A DNA stretch of 64,000 bases from Anaerolineales bacterium. Its GTDB lineage: Bacteria > Chloroflexota > Anaerolineae > Anaerolineales > Villigracilaceae. Positions 24,594 through 31,975 of the stretch are shown one piece after another. Each line of letters starts with the position of its first letter. The first letter of the stretch is position 1. A program made the translations under genes and the position numbers. The notes under the pieces are model-generated. The model searched no databases. It was not told the origin of the DNA and was given only the letters and a program-made list of their open reading frames with translations. The stretch spans positions 248,001 to 312,000 of the forward strand of contig JACKAW010000005.1 of NCBI GenBank assembly GCA_020634885.1, written 5' to 3'.

Positions 24594-25882
24594 CCGATTG
24601 CCCGGTATGTGAAACCAAGGTCTTTCATTCGTCCGGGTTCGTAAATATTGCGCCCATCGTAAATGACAGGTGATTTCAGCAAGCCTTTCACTTTGTCCAG
24701 GTCAAGCTGCTTAAACTCATTCCACTCAGTGACGACGATCAGCGCATCGCACCCATCCGCCATTTTGTACGGTTCCTCGAACATTTCCACCGCCGGAAGG
24801 ATCGGGCGGGCGACTTCCATGGCAACCGGATCATACGCGCGGACTTTCGCCCCCGCTTCGATCAACTCTCCAGAAATATCAATGGATGGCGCATCGCGCA
24901 TATCATCGGTATTCGGTTTGAATGCCAGCCCAAGCAGACCCACGGTCTTGCCTTTGAGCGAGCTGCCGATCATTTCCTGCACAACCTTTACGGCTTCTTT
25001 GCGGCGGTCATAGTTCACATTCATCACACTGTTGAGAATGCGCGGATCAAGCCCGTTTTCTTTTGCCATGAAGGCGAGCGCTTCCACATCTTTGGGGAAG
25101 CAAGAACCGCCCCAGCCGAGACCGGCATCGAGAAAGTGCCGTCCAATGCGGGCATCGTAGCCCATACCCGCCGCAACTTCTTTCACATCCGCGCCGACGC
25201 GCTCACACAGGTCGGCGAGTTCGTTGATGAAGGAAATCTTGGTGGCGAGGAAGGCGTTGCTGGCATACTTGATCATTTCAGCGGTGCGTAAATCGGTAAT
25301 GACGATGGGCGCGCGCAACGGCAGGTGCAACTGAGCCACCTTGTTTGCGGCTTCCTTATCCAACGAGCCGACCACGGTGCGGTGCGGGCTCATAAAATCG
25401 CCAATGGCAGAACCCTCACGTAAAAATTCAGGGCAGGAGACCACGGCAAAATCCATCGGCTTGGGCTGGGCACCCTTCACAATATCGGCAACCCAGTCTC
25501 CGGTCCCGATTGGAACCGTGCTCTTGTTGATGATCACAATGGGGGCGGTCATCGTCTTTGCAATGGAGGTTGCGGCAGCGGCAACATATTGCAGATCTGC
25601 CGAGCCGTCAGAACCGGAGGGTGTACCCACGGCAATGAAGGCAAACTCCGCGCCTTTCAAGGCTTCTTCATACGAAGTTGTGAACGTGATGCGCCCGCCT
25701 TTTACATTGCGTTTTACCAGTTCATCCAAACCGGGTTCGTAAATGGGCATAATGCCCTTTTTGAGATTCGCAACACGTTCTTCATTTACATCGAGCGCAA
25801 CCACGCGATTCCCAAGGTCGGCAAAACAGGCAGCGGTCACAAGACCCACGTATCCAACGCCGACAACACATATTTGTTTCAT
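24587..25882 (-). CDS. UDP-glucose 6-dehydrogenase
   Basis: 431 residues. N-terminal Rossmann motif VGVGYVGLVTAACFADLG, the central region with catalytic Cys in GLGWGGSCFPKDVEAL near residue 258, and the C-terminal NAD/UDP-sugar domain LLGLAFKPNTDDMRDAPS. It oxidises UDP-glucose to UDP-glucuronate with 2 NAD+, supplying uronic acids for surface polysaccharide. The start has AAGGAA upstream. Neighbouring methyltransferase and glycosyltransferase genes support a glycan role. The last codons overlap an ACTAACGC tandem repeat unit. Confidence 0.93.
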   Translation of the reverse strand: MKQICVVGVGYVGLVTAACFADLGNRVVALDVNEERVANLKKGIMPIYEPGLDELVKRNVKGGRITFTTSYEEALKGAEFAFIAVGTPSGSDGSADLQYVAAAATSIAKTMTAPIVIINKSTVPIGTGDWVADIVKGAQPKPMDFAVVSCPEFLREGSAIGDFMSPHRTVVGSLDKEAANKVAQLHLPLRAPIVITDLRTAEMIKYASNAFLATKISFINELADLCERVGADVKEVAAGMGYDARIGRHFLDAGLGWGGSCFPKDVEALAFMAKENGLDPRILNSVMNVNYDRRKEAVKVVQEMIGSSLKGKTVGLLGLAFKPNTDDMRDAPSIDISGELIEAGAKVRAYDPVAMEVARPILPAVEMFEEPYKMADGCDALIVVTEWNEFKQLDLDKVKGLLKSPVIYDGRNIYEPGRMKDLGFTYRAIGR

Positions 25883-25971
25883 ATTTGTATTCCTTTTGAT
25901 CGTGAAAGTTTCAGCTTGAAAATATTTCCCGCATGGTAGATCGATCTCGCTGCGAGTTTACAAGCTGTTGA

Positions 25972-26349
25972 TTATCCCTTTTTTTTGATCCAGGTCTGCA
26001 CGGTTTCCAACAGGTCAAGCAGGTCCATCGGCTTTGTAATGTATTCATTGCAGCCCGCATCGAAGGCGCGTTTACGGTCGCCGGGCAGGGCATTGGCTGT
26101 CAGTGCGATGATTGGGATGGCTGCCGTGGCAGGGTTGCCTTTTATGAGGCGGGTGGCGGTCCAACCGTCCATTTCTGGCATCGAAAGATCCATGATGATC
26201 AGGTCTGGTTTCTGCACGTTTGCCGCAGTTACCCCGTCACGACCGTTCATGGCAAGAAGGGTTTCAAACCCATTCTTTTCGAGAATGAACCGCACCAGTT
26301 CGTACGTATCCATATTATCTTCAACAATAAGAATTTGTCCTGCATTCAT
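25972..26349 (-). CDS. Single-domain response regulator (CheY-like)
   Basis: 125 residues, a receiver domain only. Acidic pair Glu10-Asp11, phospho-acceptor Asp54 (IIMDLSMPEMDGW), Thr84 in ALTANA and Lys near 106 (ITKPMDL). With no output domain it must act by protein contact or in a phosphorelay. No kinase is adjacent; the orphan kinase at 20314 is a candidate partner by proximity only. TATATT ends 6 nt before the ATG with no Shine-Dalgarno, so a leaderless mRNA is likely. It is divergent from the glycosyltransferase gene at 26390. Confidence 0.9.
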   Translation of the reverse strand: MNAGQILIVEDNMDTYELVRFILEKNGFETLLAMNGRDGVTAANVQKPDLIIMDLSMPEMDGWTATRLIKGNPATAAIPIIALTANALPGDRKRAFDAGCNEYITKPMDLLDLLETVQTWIKKKG

Positions 26350-26355
26350 GGCTTA

Positions 26356-26383
26356 AATATACTACAAAGTGAGGTTGTATAAT
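26356..26383. promoter_or_regulatory. Back-to-back divergent promoters
   Basis: Minus-strand -10 TATATT (26356-26361) for the receiver gene and plus-strand -10 TATAAT (26378-26383) for the glycosyltransferase gene are 16 bp apart, and each ATG is 6 nt from its -10. The whole divergent region between ATGs is only 40 bp. Confidence 0.6.
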
Positions 26384-26389
26384 TACTTT

Positions 26390-27556
26390 ATGCGCCTGCT
26401 ATTTGTCACGGATATTCGTTCTCCCATCTCAAAAAACTGGATTCGCCGCTTCACTGAACGGGGTGACGAGGTTTTCATCGCCGCCACATTTGAGGCGGAT
26501 ACCGATCTGCCCATACAACGGATGGAATTTACTCCTGTGGCGTTTAGCTCTGCAAAGAAACGTACTTCAGCGCCCTCCTCCGCCTCTTCCCGGACCCTTA
26601 GCTTGCGTACCAAAATTAGGCAGTGGCTGGGTCCTGTTACCATTCCCGCTGCCGCGCAAAAATTACGCGCCTTCATCAAAGAAGTTCAGCCTGATATTGT
26701 CCACGCCATGCGCGTTCCTTACGAGGGGATGTTGGCGGCTTCTGCCTTGCAAGGATTGAAAAAACGTCCGAAATTTATCGTCTCTATTTGGGGCAACGAC
26801 TTTACCCTGCATGCCCCGTCTACGCCGCTGATGGGGTGGTACACCCGCAAGGTCTTGCGCCTGGCAGATGGCTTGCACGCCGATGTGCAGCGCGATGTGA
26901 CGCTGGCTCATCAATGGGGCTTGAGCGAGGATAAGCCCTCTTTGGTGGTACCCGGCAACGGCGGAATCAGAGCCGATGTTTTTTATCCGCCAAGTGAGTT
27001 GGTGAAAGCGCCGGTGGTTATTAATCCGCGCGGGGTGCGCCCGTATGTTCGTACTGATTCTTTCTTCAAGTCCATCCCTTTGGTGTTGGCAAAACGCCCC
27101 GATGTAAAGTTTGTGTGTACAGGGATGCAGAACGAGCCGCAGGCGCAAACCTGGGTGAAAGAGTTGGGGATCGAAGCGGCAGTGGAGTTAGCCCCCGCCT
27201 TTGCACATGAAAAAATGGGTGAGGTTTTTCGCGGGGCGCAGGTGGTGGTTTCGCCAAGCCTTCACGATGGCACACCGAATTCATTGATCGAAGCCATGGC
27301 GTGTGGGTGTTTCCCTGTGGCGGGTGATCTTGATTCGATCCGTGAATGGATCACGCATGGGCAAAATGGACTGTTGTTCAATGCCAATGATCCGCAGTCC
27401 ATTGCAGATGCGATTCTTTTGGGGCTGGAAAGAGAAGACCTGCGAACCGAAGCCGCAGGTCTTAATACGAGTTTGATCTCCACTCGCGCCGAGTATGGGG
27501 CGTGTATGAAACAGGTGGAGGAATTTTACAATTTGGTCTTGCAGGAGCAGGGTTAG
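26390..27556 (+). CDS. Glycosyltransferase, family 4 type (GT-B)
   Basis: 388 residues from ATG 26390; an upstream ATG-like start at 26369 would lie in the promoter. The N-terminal Rossmann domain starts MRLLFVTDIRSPISK; the C-terminal donor domain contains VVVSPSLHDGTPNSLIEAMACGCFPVAGD with the conserved Glu of the E-x7-E motif. Such enzymes transfer a sugar from a nucleotide donor, retaining anomeric configuration, usually to a lipid-linked or surface glycan at the inner membrane face. The stop overlaps the stop of the convergent YtxH gene by four bases. Confidence 0.88.
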   Translation: MRLLFVTDIRSPISKNWIRRFTERGDEVFIAATFEADTDLPIQRMEFTPVAFSSAKKRTSAPSSASSRTLSLRTKIRQWLGPVTIPAAAQKLRAFIKEVQPDIVHAMRVPYEGMLAASALQGLKKRPKFIVSIWGNDFTLHAPSTPLMGWYTRKVLRLADGLHADVQRDVTLAHQWGLSEDKPSLVVPGNGGIRADVFYPPSELVKAPVVINPRGVRPYVRTDSFFKSIPLVLAKRPDVKFVCTGMQNEPQAQTWVKELGIEAAVELAPAFAHEKMGEVFRGAQVVVSPSLHDGTPNSLIEAMACGCFPVAGDLDSIREWITHGQNGLLFNANDPQSIADAILLGLEREDLRTEAAGLNTSLISTRAEYGACMKQVEEFYNLVLQEQG

Positions 27557-27774
27557 AATTCTTCGCGGGGTGTTCTCAGTGATTCTAAACGCCCGCGCAA
27601 TTCGATCCGACGGGCATCTGCCGTGTGGCGGATATCGGTAAAGAAGTTTTGCCCACGGTCGCGGAGCTGTCCGCGCAGTTGTTCGCCGGATTCTGGGGCG
27701 AGTAAAAGTGCGATTACCGAGCCGACAAGCGCGCCGGTAAAGATGCCGATCAAAAAGCCAAACATTCTACGCAT
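27553..27774 (-). CDS. Small YtxH-like membrane protein
   Basis: 73 residues. One N-terminal glycine-rich membrane helix (MFGFLIGIFTGALVGSVIALLLAP) is followed by a charged amphipathic helix, the layout of the YtxH/gas-vesicle-like family found in stress-related settings. AAGGAG precedes the ATG. It converges on the glycosyltransferase gene with four bases of stop overlap. Confidence 0.75.
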   Translation of the reverse strand: MRRMFGFLIGIFTGALVGSVIALLLAPESGEQLRGQLRDRGQNFFTDIRHTADARRIELRGRLESLRTPREEF

Positions 27775-27819
27775 GGTGTTTCTCCTTGAACGAGGTCAGT
27801 ATGATGGGTAAATTATACA

Positions 27820-29055
27820 TTAGTGATGACCGTTTTTCTTCAATGCTTCTTTAAGCGTAGCTCCGAGCCGGGTAATGCCCTCACGGATCAACTCAGGATT
27901 GGAGTATGAAAAATTGAGACGCATGGTATTTGCCCCGCCGCCATTGGGATGGAATGCCGAGCCCGGTACAAATGCCACTTTCCGCTCAATGGCAATTTTA
28001 AGGACTTCTGCGGCATCTACGCCTTCTGGCATGACACCCCACAAGAACATCCCTCCCTGCGGTTTGGTCCAACGCATTTCGCTTGGGAACATCTCATCCA
28101 TCATTTCGAGCATCACATCGCGGCGTTCTTTGTATACCGAGCGGATCACCTTGACGTGTTCATCTAAAAAGCCGCCTTTTGAGACTTCATGCGTCACATA
28201 TTGATTGAAAGATGATGTATGCAAGTCGGCTGCCTGTTTGGTCATCACCAGCTTTTGAATGACCTTTGGCGGTGCAACCACCCAAGCCATACGCAGCCCC
28301 GGTGCAAGCAGTTTTGAGAAGGTGCTCAGGTAGATGACATTACCCGTGTATTCGTTCCCGCCATCATTTCGGTATTGCGCATCCAAGTAAACAACGGAAG
28401 GCAGGTGTTCTCCATCGTAGCGGAGTTGACCGTAGGGGTCGTCTTCGATGATGGGTACGCCGTACTGGTCGGCAAGTGTTACTAATCGTTTGCGCCGTTC
28501 CAGGCTGAGGGTTGAGCCGGAGGGATTCTGAAAGTTTGGAAGCACGTAAATGAATTTCGGTCCGACCCGAAGCGCATTTTCCAATTCGTCCACGATCATG
28601 CCGTGCTCATCTGCGGGCACAGAAATGTACTGCGCTCCGTATGCGTTCCATGCTTGCAGCGCGCCGAGATAGGTGGGCGATTCAACGACGATGTAATCGC
28701 CGCGATTAAGAAACAACCTGCCGATAAAATCCAGCGCCTGCTGCGAACCGGATGTGATCAAAATATTTTCGGGTGTTACTGAAACCTTGTATCGTTCTGC
28801 ATGACGGGCGATCATCTCGCGCAGCGGGCGGTAGCCTTCGGTGGTGCTGTACTGAAGCGCCTGTGCTCCATGTTCTGTTAATACCCGGTTACATGCTTCT
28901 TGAAATTTTTCAACGGGGAAAACCCCCGGCGCGGGCAGCCCGCCCGCAAACGAAATAAGATCGGGCTGTTCGGTAAACTTTAAAAGCTCACGGATCACGG
29001 AACTTCCCATGCGTTGTGTACGGTGGGCAAAGCGATATTCCCAGGGTGTCTGCAT
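27820..29055 (-). CDS. PLP-dependent aminotransferase, class I/II (LysN/AraT-like)
   Basis: 411 residues from ATG 29055, which has AAGGAG five bases upstream; a GTG two codons earlier overlaps that site. The fold type I signature includes ISFAGGLPAPGVFP near residue 34, ITSGSQQALDFIGR near 101, VPIIEDDPYGQLRYDG near 206 and the PLP lysine in LSTFSKLLAPGLRMAW near 252. It resembles 2-aminoadipate/aromatic aminotransferases and the catalytic part of MocR proteins, but lacks a GntR domain. Substrate unproven. A leader ORF and terminator lie upstream, suggesting attenuation. Confidence 0.9.
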   Translation of the reverse strand: MQTPWEYRFAHRTQRMGSSVIRELLKFTEQPDLISFAGGLPAPGVFPVEKFQEACNRVLTEHGAQALQYSTTEGYRPLREMIARHAERYKVSVTPENILITSGSQQALDFIGRLFLNRGDYIVVESPTYLGALQAWNAYGAQYISVPADEHGMIVDELENALRVGPKFIYVLPNFQNPSGSTLSLERRKRLVTLADQYGVPIIEDDPYGQLRYDGEHLPSVVYLDAQYRNDGGNEYTGNVIYLSTFSKLLAPGLRMAWVVAPPKVIQKLVMTKQAADLHTSSFNQYVTHEVSKGGFLDEHVKVIRSVYKERRDVMLEMMDEMFPSEMRWTKPQGGMFLWGVMPEGVDAAEVLKIAIERKVAFVPGSAFHPNGGGANTMRLNFSYSNPELIREGITRLGATLKEALKKNGHH

Positions 29056-29078
29056 TTTCACTCCTTAAGTGAAGAGAT

Positions 29079-29115
29079 AAAAAAAGCCTGACAGGTACGC
29101 AGGTACCCATCAGGC
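29079..29115 (-). terminator. Leader terminator ahead of the aminotransferase gene
   Basis: On the minus strand GCCTGA/TCAGGC and inner GGTAC/GTACC helices end in seven T, only about 25 nt before the aminotransferase start. Upstream ATCAG (29119-29123) can pair with CTGAT (29109-29113), breaking the outer stem, so an antiterminator form exists. Confidence 0.7.
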
Positions 29116-29126
29116 GGACTGATTGT

Positions 29127-29174
29127 TCAAGGCATCAATGTGCCGAAATGTAGTCTTGCCAGAATTCTGTTCAT
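29127..29174 (-). CDS. 15-residue leader peptide of the aminotransferase gene
   Basis: ATG 29174 to TGA 29127 encodes MNRILARLHFGTLMP. There is no Shine-Dalgarno, but a -10 box ends 9 nt before the ATG, so it should be the first codon of a near-leaderless mRNA. The stop codon lies 4 nt before the antiterminator arm. Leu (3) and Arg (2) codons are frequent, but there is no run of one amino acid. Too short to prove by composition. Confidence 0.45.
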   Translation of the reverse strand: MNRILARLHFGTLMP

Positions 29175-29183
29175 GGCACTTGA

Positions 29184-29212
29184 ATCTTACCCACTTTTTT
29201 CAAAGGACGCAA
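29184..29212 (-). promoter_or_regulatory. Promoter of the leader peptide/aminotransferase unit
   Basis: Minus-strand TTGCGT (29207-29212), 17-bp spacer, TAAGAT (29184-29189). Confidence 0.55.
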
Positions 29213-29215
29213 CTG

Positions 29216-29399
29216 TTATTTGTAACTGTAAACCTGTTGTATATATGACAAACCGCCTCATTTCAGACGTTTAGCCGGTTATTGCGTTTCAGGCATTTTT
29301 CTGCCTGTAGGTTTTCTTCAGAAATTAAGACTATGAGAAAACTATGAAGGTAGGGTTTTTGCCTATTGCAAAAAAAAGGTAATTATGTAAAAATAACCC
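29216..29399. other. Non-coding, AT-rich gap
   Basis: No gene seen. It holds a 6-bp hairpin CAGGCA/TGCCTG (29290-29307) without a useful T-run, and T-rich sequence that forms the tail of the neighbouring terminator on the minus strand. Confidence 0.5.
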
Positions 29400-29438
29400 T
29401 GCAACGACTAGGGTGCCCCCCTCACCCTGGTCGTTGCA
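29400..29438 (-). terminator. Terminator of the EamA transporter gene
   Basis: 16-bp arms with one mismatch (29400-29415 and 29423-29438). On the minus strand the stem is followed by GGGTTATTTTTAC. Confidence 0.75.
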
Positions 29439-29453
29439 CTTTAAGTGGGAAAT

Positions 29454-30308
29454 TTAACCAAAAATAGCAATTACCATTACCCCTGCAAACACGATTACTG
29501 AACCAAACACCCGTACGCCCCCCATCTGTTCTTTTAGAAAACGCCATCCCAGAAACGCCCCGATCACCGCACTAACTTCGCGGATCGCGCCCGAATAACT
29601 GAGCGGGGCAAAAGTATAGGCAAATAACGCAAGCATATAAGCAACCAGCCCCAATCCACCGCCGACCAATAGATAATTACGGTTTTTCATCCACACACGT
29701 TTAAAAGAATCAACCCCGTAGTGAAAGGCAATATATGGCGTTGTGATAAAAGGGATCATGGAGAACATGAACAACCCGTACGATAAAACCGGTCCACCAC
29801 GGACGGCTTTGCCGTCCACAAAGGTATATACAGAAATGATCAATGCAACCAATAGCGCGGTGAGAATACCTTTAATATGTATCTTTTCGCCCTTGCTTTT
29901 CAAGAGTGTTGTCGCGCCGATGGACATAATGCCCAGCGTGATCATTCCCAGCCCGATATAGCCGCCTATCGTTAGGCGCTCGTTTAAGAAGATCGCAGTC
30001 CACAGCACCAACATGGCGGGAGCCGCCCCGCGCGCAATGGGGTACACCAGCGAAAAATCGTGGCTGGTATAGGCGGTGCTCAATAAAATAAAATAGATCG
30101 CTTCCAGGAACATACTGATGATGGCAAAGCCCCACATCTCTTTTGGAGGCATTCCGGTAAAAAGCAGTATGACAAAGGCGAATGCGCCGCTGAGGATGGT
30201 CTGCCAGCCCATCGCCACAAATTTTTCTTCTGCACTTTTGAGCAGGAAGTTCCATAAAGCGTGCATGGATGCGGACAGGAACAAAAGAACAAGCGCCAAG
30301 GTGGGCAT
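29454..30308 (-). CDS. EamA/DMT-family transporter
   Basis: 284 residues with about ten hydrophobic helices and two EamA halves; the second half repeats the pattern (SYSGAIREVSAVIGAFLGWRFLKEQ near residue 238). DMT proteins move small metabolites such as amino acids or nucleotide-sugars across the inner membrane; the substrate is unknown. GAGG lies before the ATG. It lies on the same strand as the aminotransferase gene but is separated by a terminator. Confidence 0.85.
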   Translation of the reverse strand: MPTLALVLLFLSASMHALWNFLLKSAEEKFVAMGWQTILSGAFAFVILLFTGMPPKEMWGFAIISMFLEAIYFILLSTAYTSHDFSLVYPIARGAAPAMLVLWTAIFLNERLTIGGYIGLGMITLGIMSIGATTLLKSKGEKIHIKGILTALLVALIISVYTFVDGKAVRGGPVLSYGLFMFSMIPFITTPYIAFHYGVDSFKRVWMKNRNYLLVGGGLGLVAYMLALFAYTFAPLSYSGAIREVSAVIGAFLGWRFLKEQMGGVRVFGSVIVFAGVMVIAIFG

Positions 30309-30395
30309 GGTTTTACCTCAAGGGTATGGTTTTTTATTTCTATTGGTTCAAGTATCTCATGCTTAAGAAATCGATCCAAGGGAAAGGCGGGCGTA

Positions 30396-30953
30396 TTACT
30401 CCTCCCTCCAATACTCACCGCCGCCGCCTTCACGCAGCATCAATTTGGCACCAACCAGTTCACGGCGCAGGGAGGCGGTATCTTCGTGGTACCCGCCCAA
30501 TATCTCGTTGACCTGCCTCTCGCTATACCGTTTGCCGACCTTGAACGCCTTGACCACATAGCGCAGCACCGCATCCAGCTTTTTTCGCTGGGCAGGAATG
30601 GTCTTCAGGCTGCCATCGGTTCGGGTGAAATCGGCGACTACTTTGCGGTCGTAGGCGTCCACATCCACATCGGCAATGGAGGCGGTCATTTTCTCCTGTG
30701 AGAACAGGCTGCGCGATTTTTCCTCAAGCGCCCTTTTATCCAGTTGATAGACGTTATAGTAGCTGTCTGCTTTGGCGTTGACCAAGCCTACCTTGGATAA
30801 CTTGGAGAGGTGATGTGATACGGTGGATGCTTTTAGCCCCAGCAGGGCGGCGAGTTCTTCCACGCTGTAAGGCTGCTGGGCAAGCAACCCGATGATCTTG
30901 AGGCGGTTTGCATCCGAAAGGACTTTGAAGAAAGCGACAAGTTCCTCGCTCAT
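30396..30953 (-). CDS. ArsR-type HTH regulator with C-terminal DUF2087 domain, copy 1
   Basis: 185 residues from ATG 30953 (MSEELVAFF), which follows the GIY-YIG stop by one base; a longer start at 30998 would overlap that gene. Residues about 5-75 form an ArsR-like winged helix (DANRLKIIGLLAQQPYSVEE; KASTVSHHLSKLSKVGLV). Residues about 105-185 match DUF2087: TIPAQRKKLDAVLRYV, YSERQVNEIL, YHEDTASLRRELV and a final EYWRE. No Cys metal-site cluster is seen, so the signal is not an ArsR-type metal. Last gene of a three-gene operon with a second such regulator. Confidence 0.85.
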   Translation of the reverse strand: MSEELVAFFKVLSDANRLKIIGLLAQQPYSVEELAALLGLKASTVSHHLSKLSKVGLVNAKADSYYNVYQLDKRALEEKSRSLFSQEKMTASIADVDVDAYDRKVVADFTRTDGSLKTIPAQRKKLDAVLRYVVKAFKVGKRYSERQVNEILGGYHEDTASLRRELVGAKLMLREGGGGEYWREE

Positions 30954-30954
30954 C

Positions 30955-31332
30955 TCACGCCTCGCGGATTCTGGTGTTGAGGTTATAGCCATTCTCAACC
31001 GGGTTAAGTTTTTCCAGCCAGATCATTTCCAGCAGGGTTAACTCATCGTTTAAATTGAAGTTTGGGCTATCAACCACGTTCACCTCTTCAAGGATCTCAA
31101 AAACGAAGTTTTCTGCACCGATTTCATTCCAATCATTTTGCAGGGATTTATTGGTGTGGCTGCCTATTTTCAGCATGAATTTATGCCGGTTCAATGGACC
31201 TTCAAGGTTTAAACTGCTCCCAAGGAACATCCTGCCATTGAGCGTGTTCTTCACTTGATAAATACCAGCGGGTTTGACACGCTCCATGTATTCGCGGTTG
31301 AGGTCTTTTCTTGTCTTGGTCTTAGTTTCCAT
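30955..31332 (-). CDS. GIY-YIG domain protein between two DUF2087 regulators
   Basis: 125 residues from ATG 31332, which overlaps the end of the preceding gene. The motif appears as AGIYQVKNTLNGRMFLGSSLNL: GIY followed by a variant second element (MFLGSS in place of YIG), with further pattern HKFMLKIGSHTNKSLQNDW and NFVFEILEEV. GIY-YIG folds are usually Mg-dependent nucleases; here the altered second motif leaves catalysis uncertain. It is translationally coupled to both neighbours. This small type is often found with DUF2087 regulators, which suggests a shared, unknown role. Confidence 0.8.
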   Translation of the reverse strand: METKTKTRKDLNREYMERVKPAGIYQVKNTLNGRMFLGSSLNLEGPLNRHKFMLKIGSHTNKSLQNDWNEIGAENFVFEILEEVNVVDSPNFNLNDELTLLEMIWLEKLNPVENGYNLNTRIREA

Positions 31333-31867
31333 TTTGCACCTTCCAGTACTTTGAACCGTCGCTTTCCCGTGCAAGCAGACCGGCTTCGATCAGATCGCGG
31401 CGCAGACCTGCGGTATCTTCATGGAACCGTTTGATAATGGTGTTTACCTCACGCTCGGTATAGTTCTTGTCAAACTCAAATTGCCCAGCTAGATACTTCA
31501 ATATTGGTTGAATTTTTTTGCTTTCTGGTATCTGGCGGATGCTGCCATCTTCATTTAGGTAGGTGCGTAGGATTTTTTTCGAGAACTCGTCCAACTCTTC
31601 AGGGGGGATAAACCCTTTGTTTTCGGCAAAAAATCTTTCTTTGCCGACGGTGGCGAGCTTATCTTCATTGAGCGTGAAAACTCCGTCAGTTTGGTGTACG
31701 ACTCCAATGAATTCCAAAAATCCCAAATGGGTGAGTGAGTCTTTTGGGGAGAGATTCAATTGCTCTGCAATTTCTTTGCGCGAGGCGCTTTTCTGCGAGA
31801 GCAGACCAACGATCCGCAAACGGTCGGGGTCTGACATGGCTTTGACAAAATCCAGCATTTCATTCAT
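31322..31867 (-). CDS. ArsR-type HTH regulator with C-terminal DUF2087 domain, copy 2
   Basis: 181 residues. HTH part: DPDRLRIVGLLSQKSASRKEIAEQLNL near 13-40. DUF2087 part: RQIPESKKIQPILKYL, YTEREVNTIIKRFHEDTAGLRRDLIEAGLL and SKYWKV. A paralogue of the last gene of the operon; the two probably arose by duplication and may form heterodimers. It is the first gene, directly behind a strong promoter with a palindromic operator, so autoregulation is likely. It reads into the GIY-YIG gene with 11 bases of overlap. Confidence 0.85.
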   Translation of the reverse strand: MNEMLDFVKAMSDPDRLRIVGLLSQKSASRKEIAEQLNLSPKDSLTHLGFLEFIGVVHQTDGVFTLNEDKLATVGKERFFAENKGFIPPEELDEFSKKILRTYLNEDGSIRQIPESKKIQPILKYLAGQFEFDKNYTEREVNTIIKRFHEDTAGLRRDLIEAGLLARESDGSKYWKVQNGN

Positions 31868-31886
31868 GTTTCACTTCCGTAAATTT

Positions 31887-31937
31887 AATTCGATGAGTAT
31901 CGAATTAGATTTTAGAGGCGAATTAGATAGTTGTCAA
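31887..31937 (-). promoter_or_regulatory. Promoter and palindromic operator of the DUF2087 operon
   Basis: Minus-strand TTGACA (31932-31937), 17-bp spacer and TAAAAT (31909-31914). Just downstream is a perfect operator AATTCGAT-GAGT-ATCGAATT (31887-31906) over the expected start point. A half site CGAATTAGAT occurs at 31901-31910 and again at 31919-31928 in the spacer, 18 bp apart. Confidence 0.8.
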
Positions 31938-31975
31938 GGGAATACGCATTCAACAGGATGGGATCAGCCAGTTTC

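Noticed and set aside
29290..29307. CAGGCA/TGCCTG hairpin as a terminator
   Set aside because: Only six pairs and no T-run in the right place for either strand.
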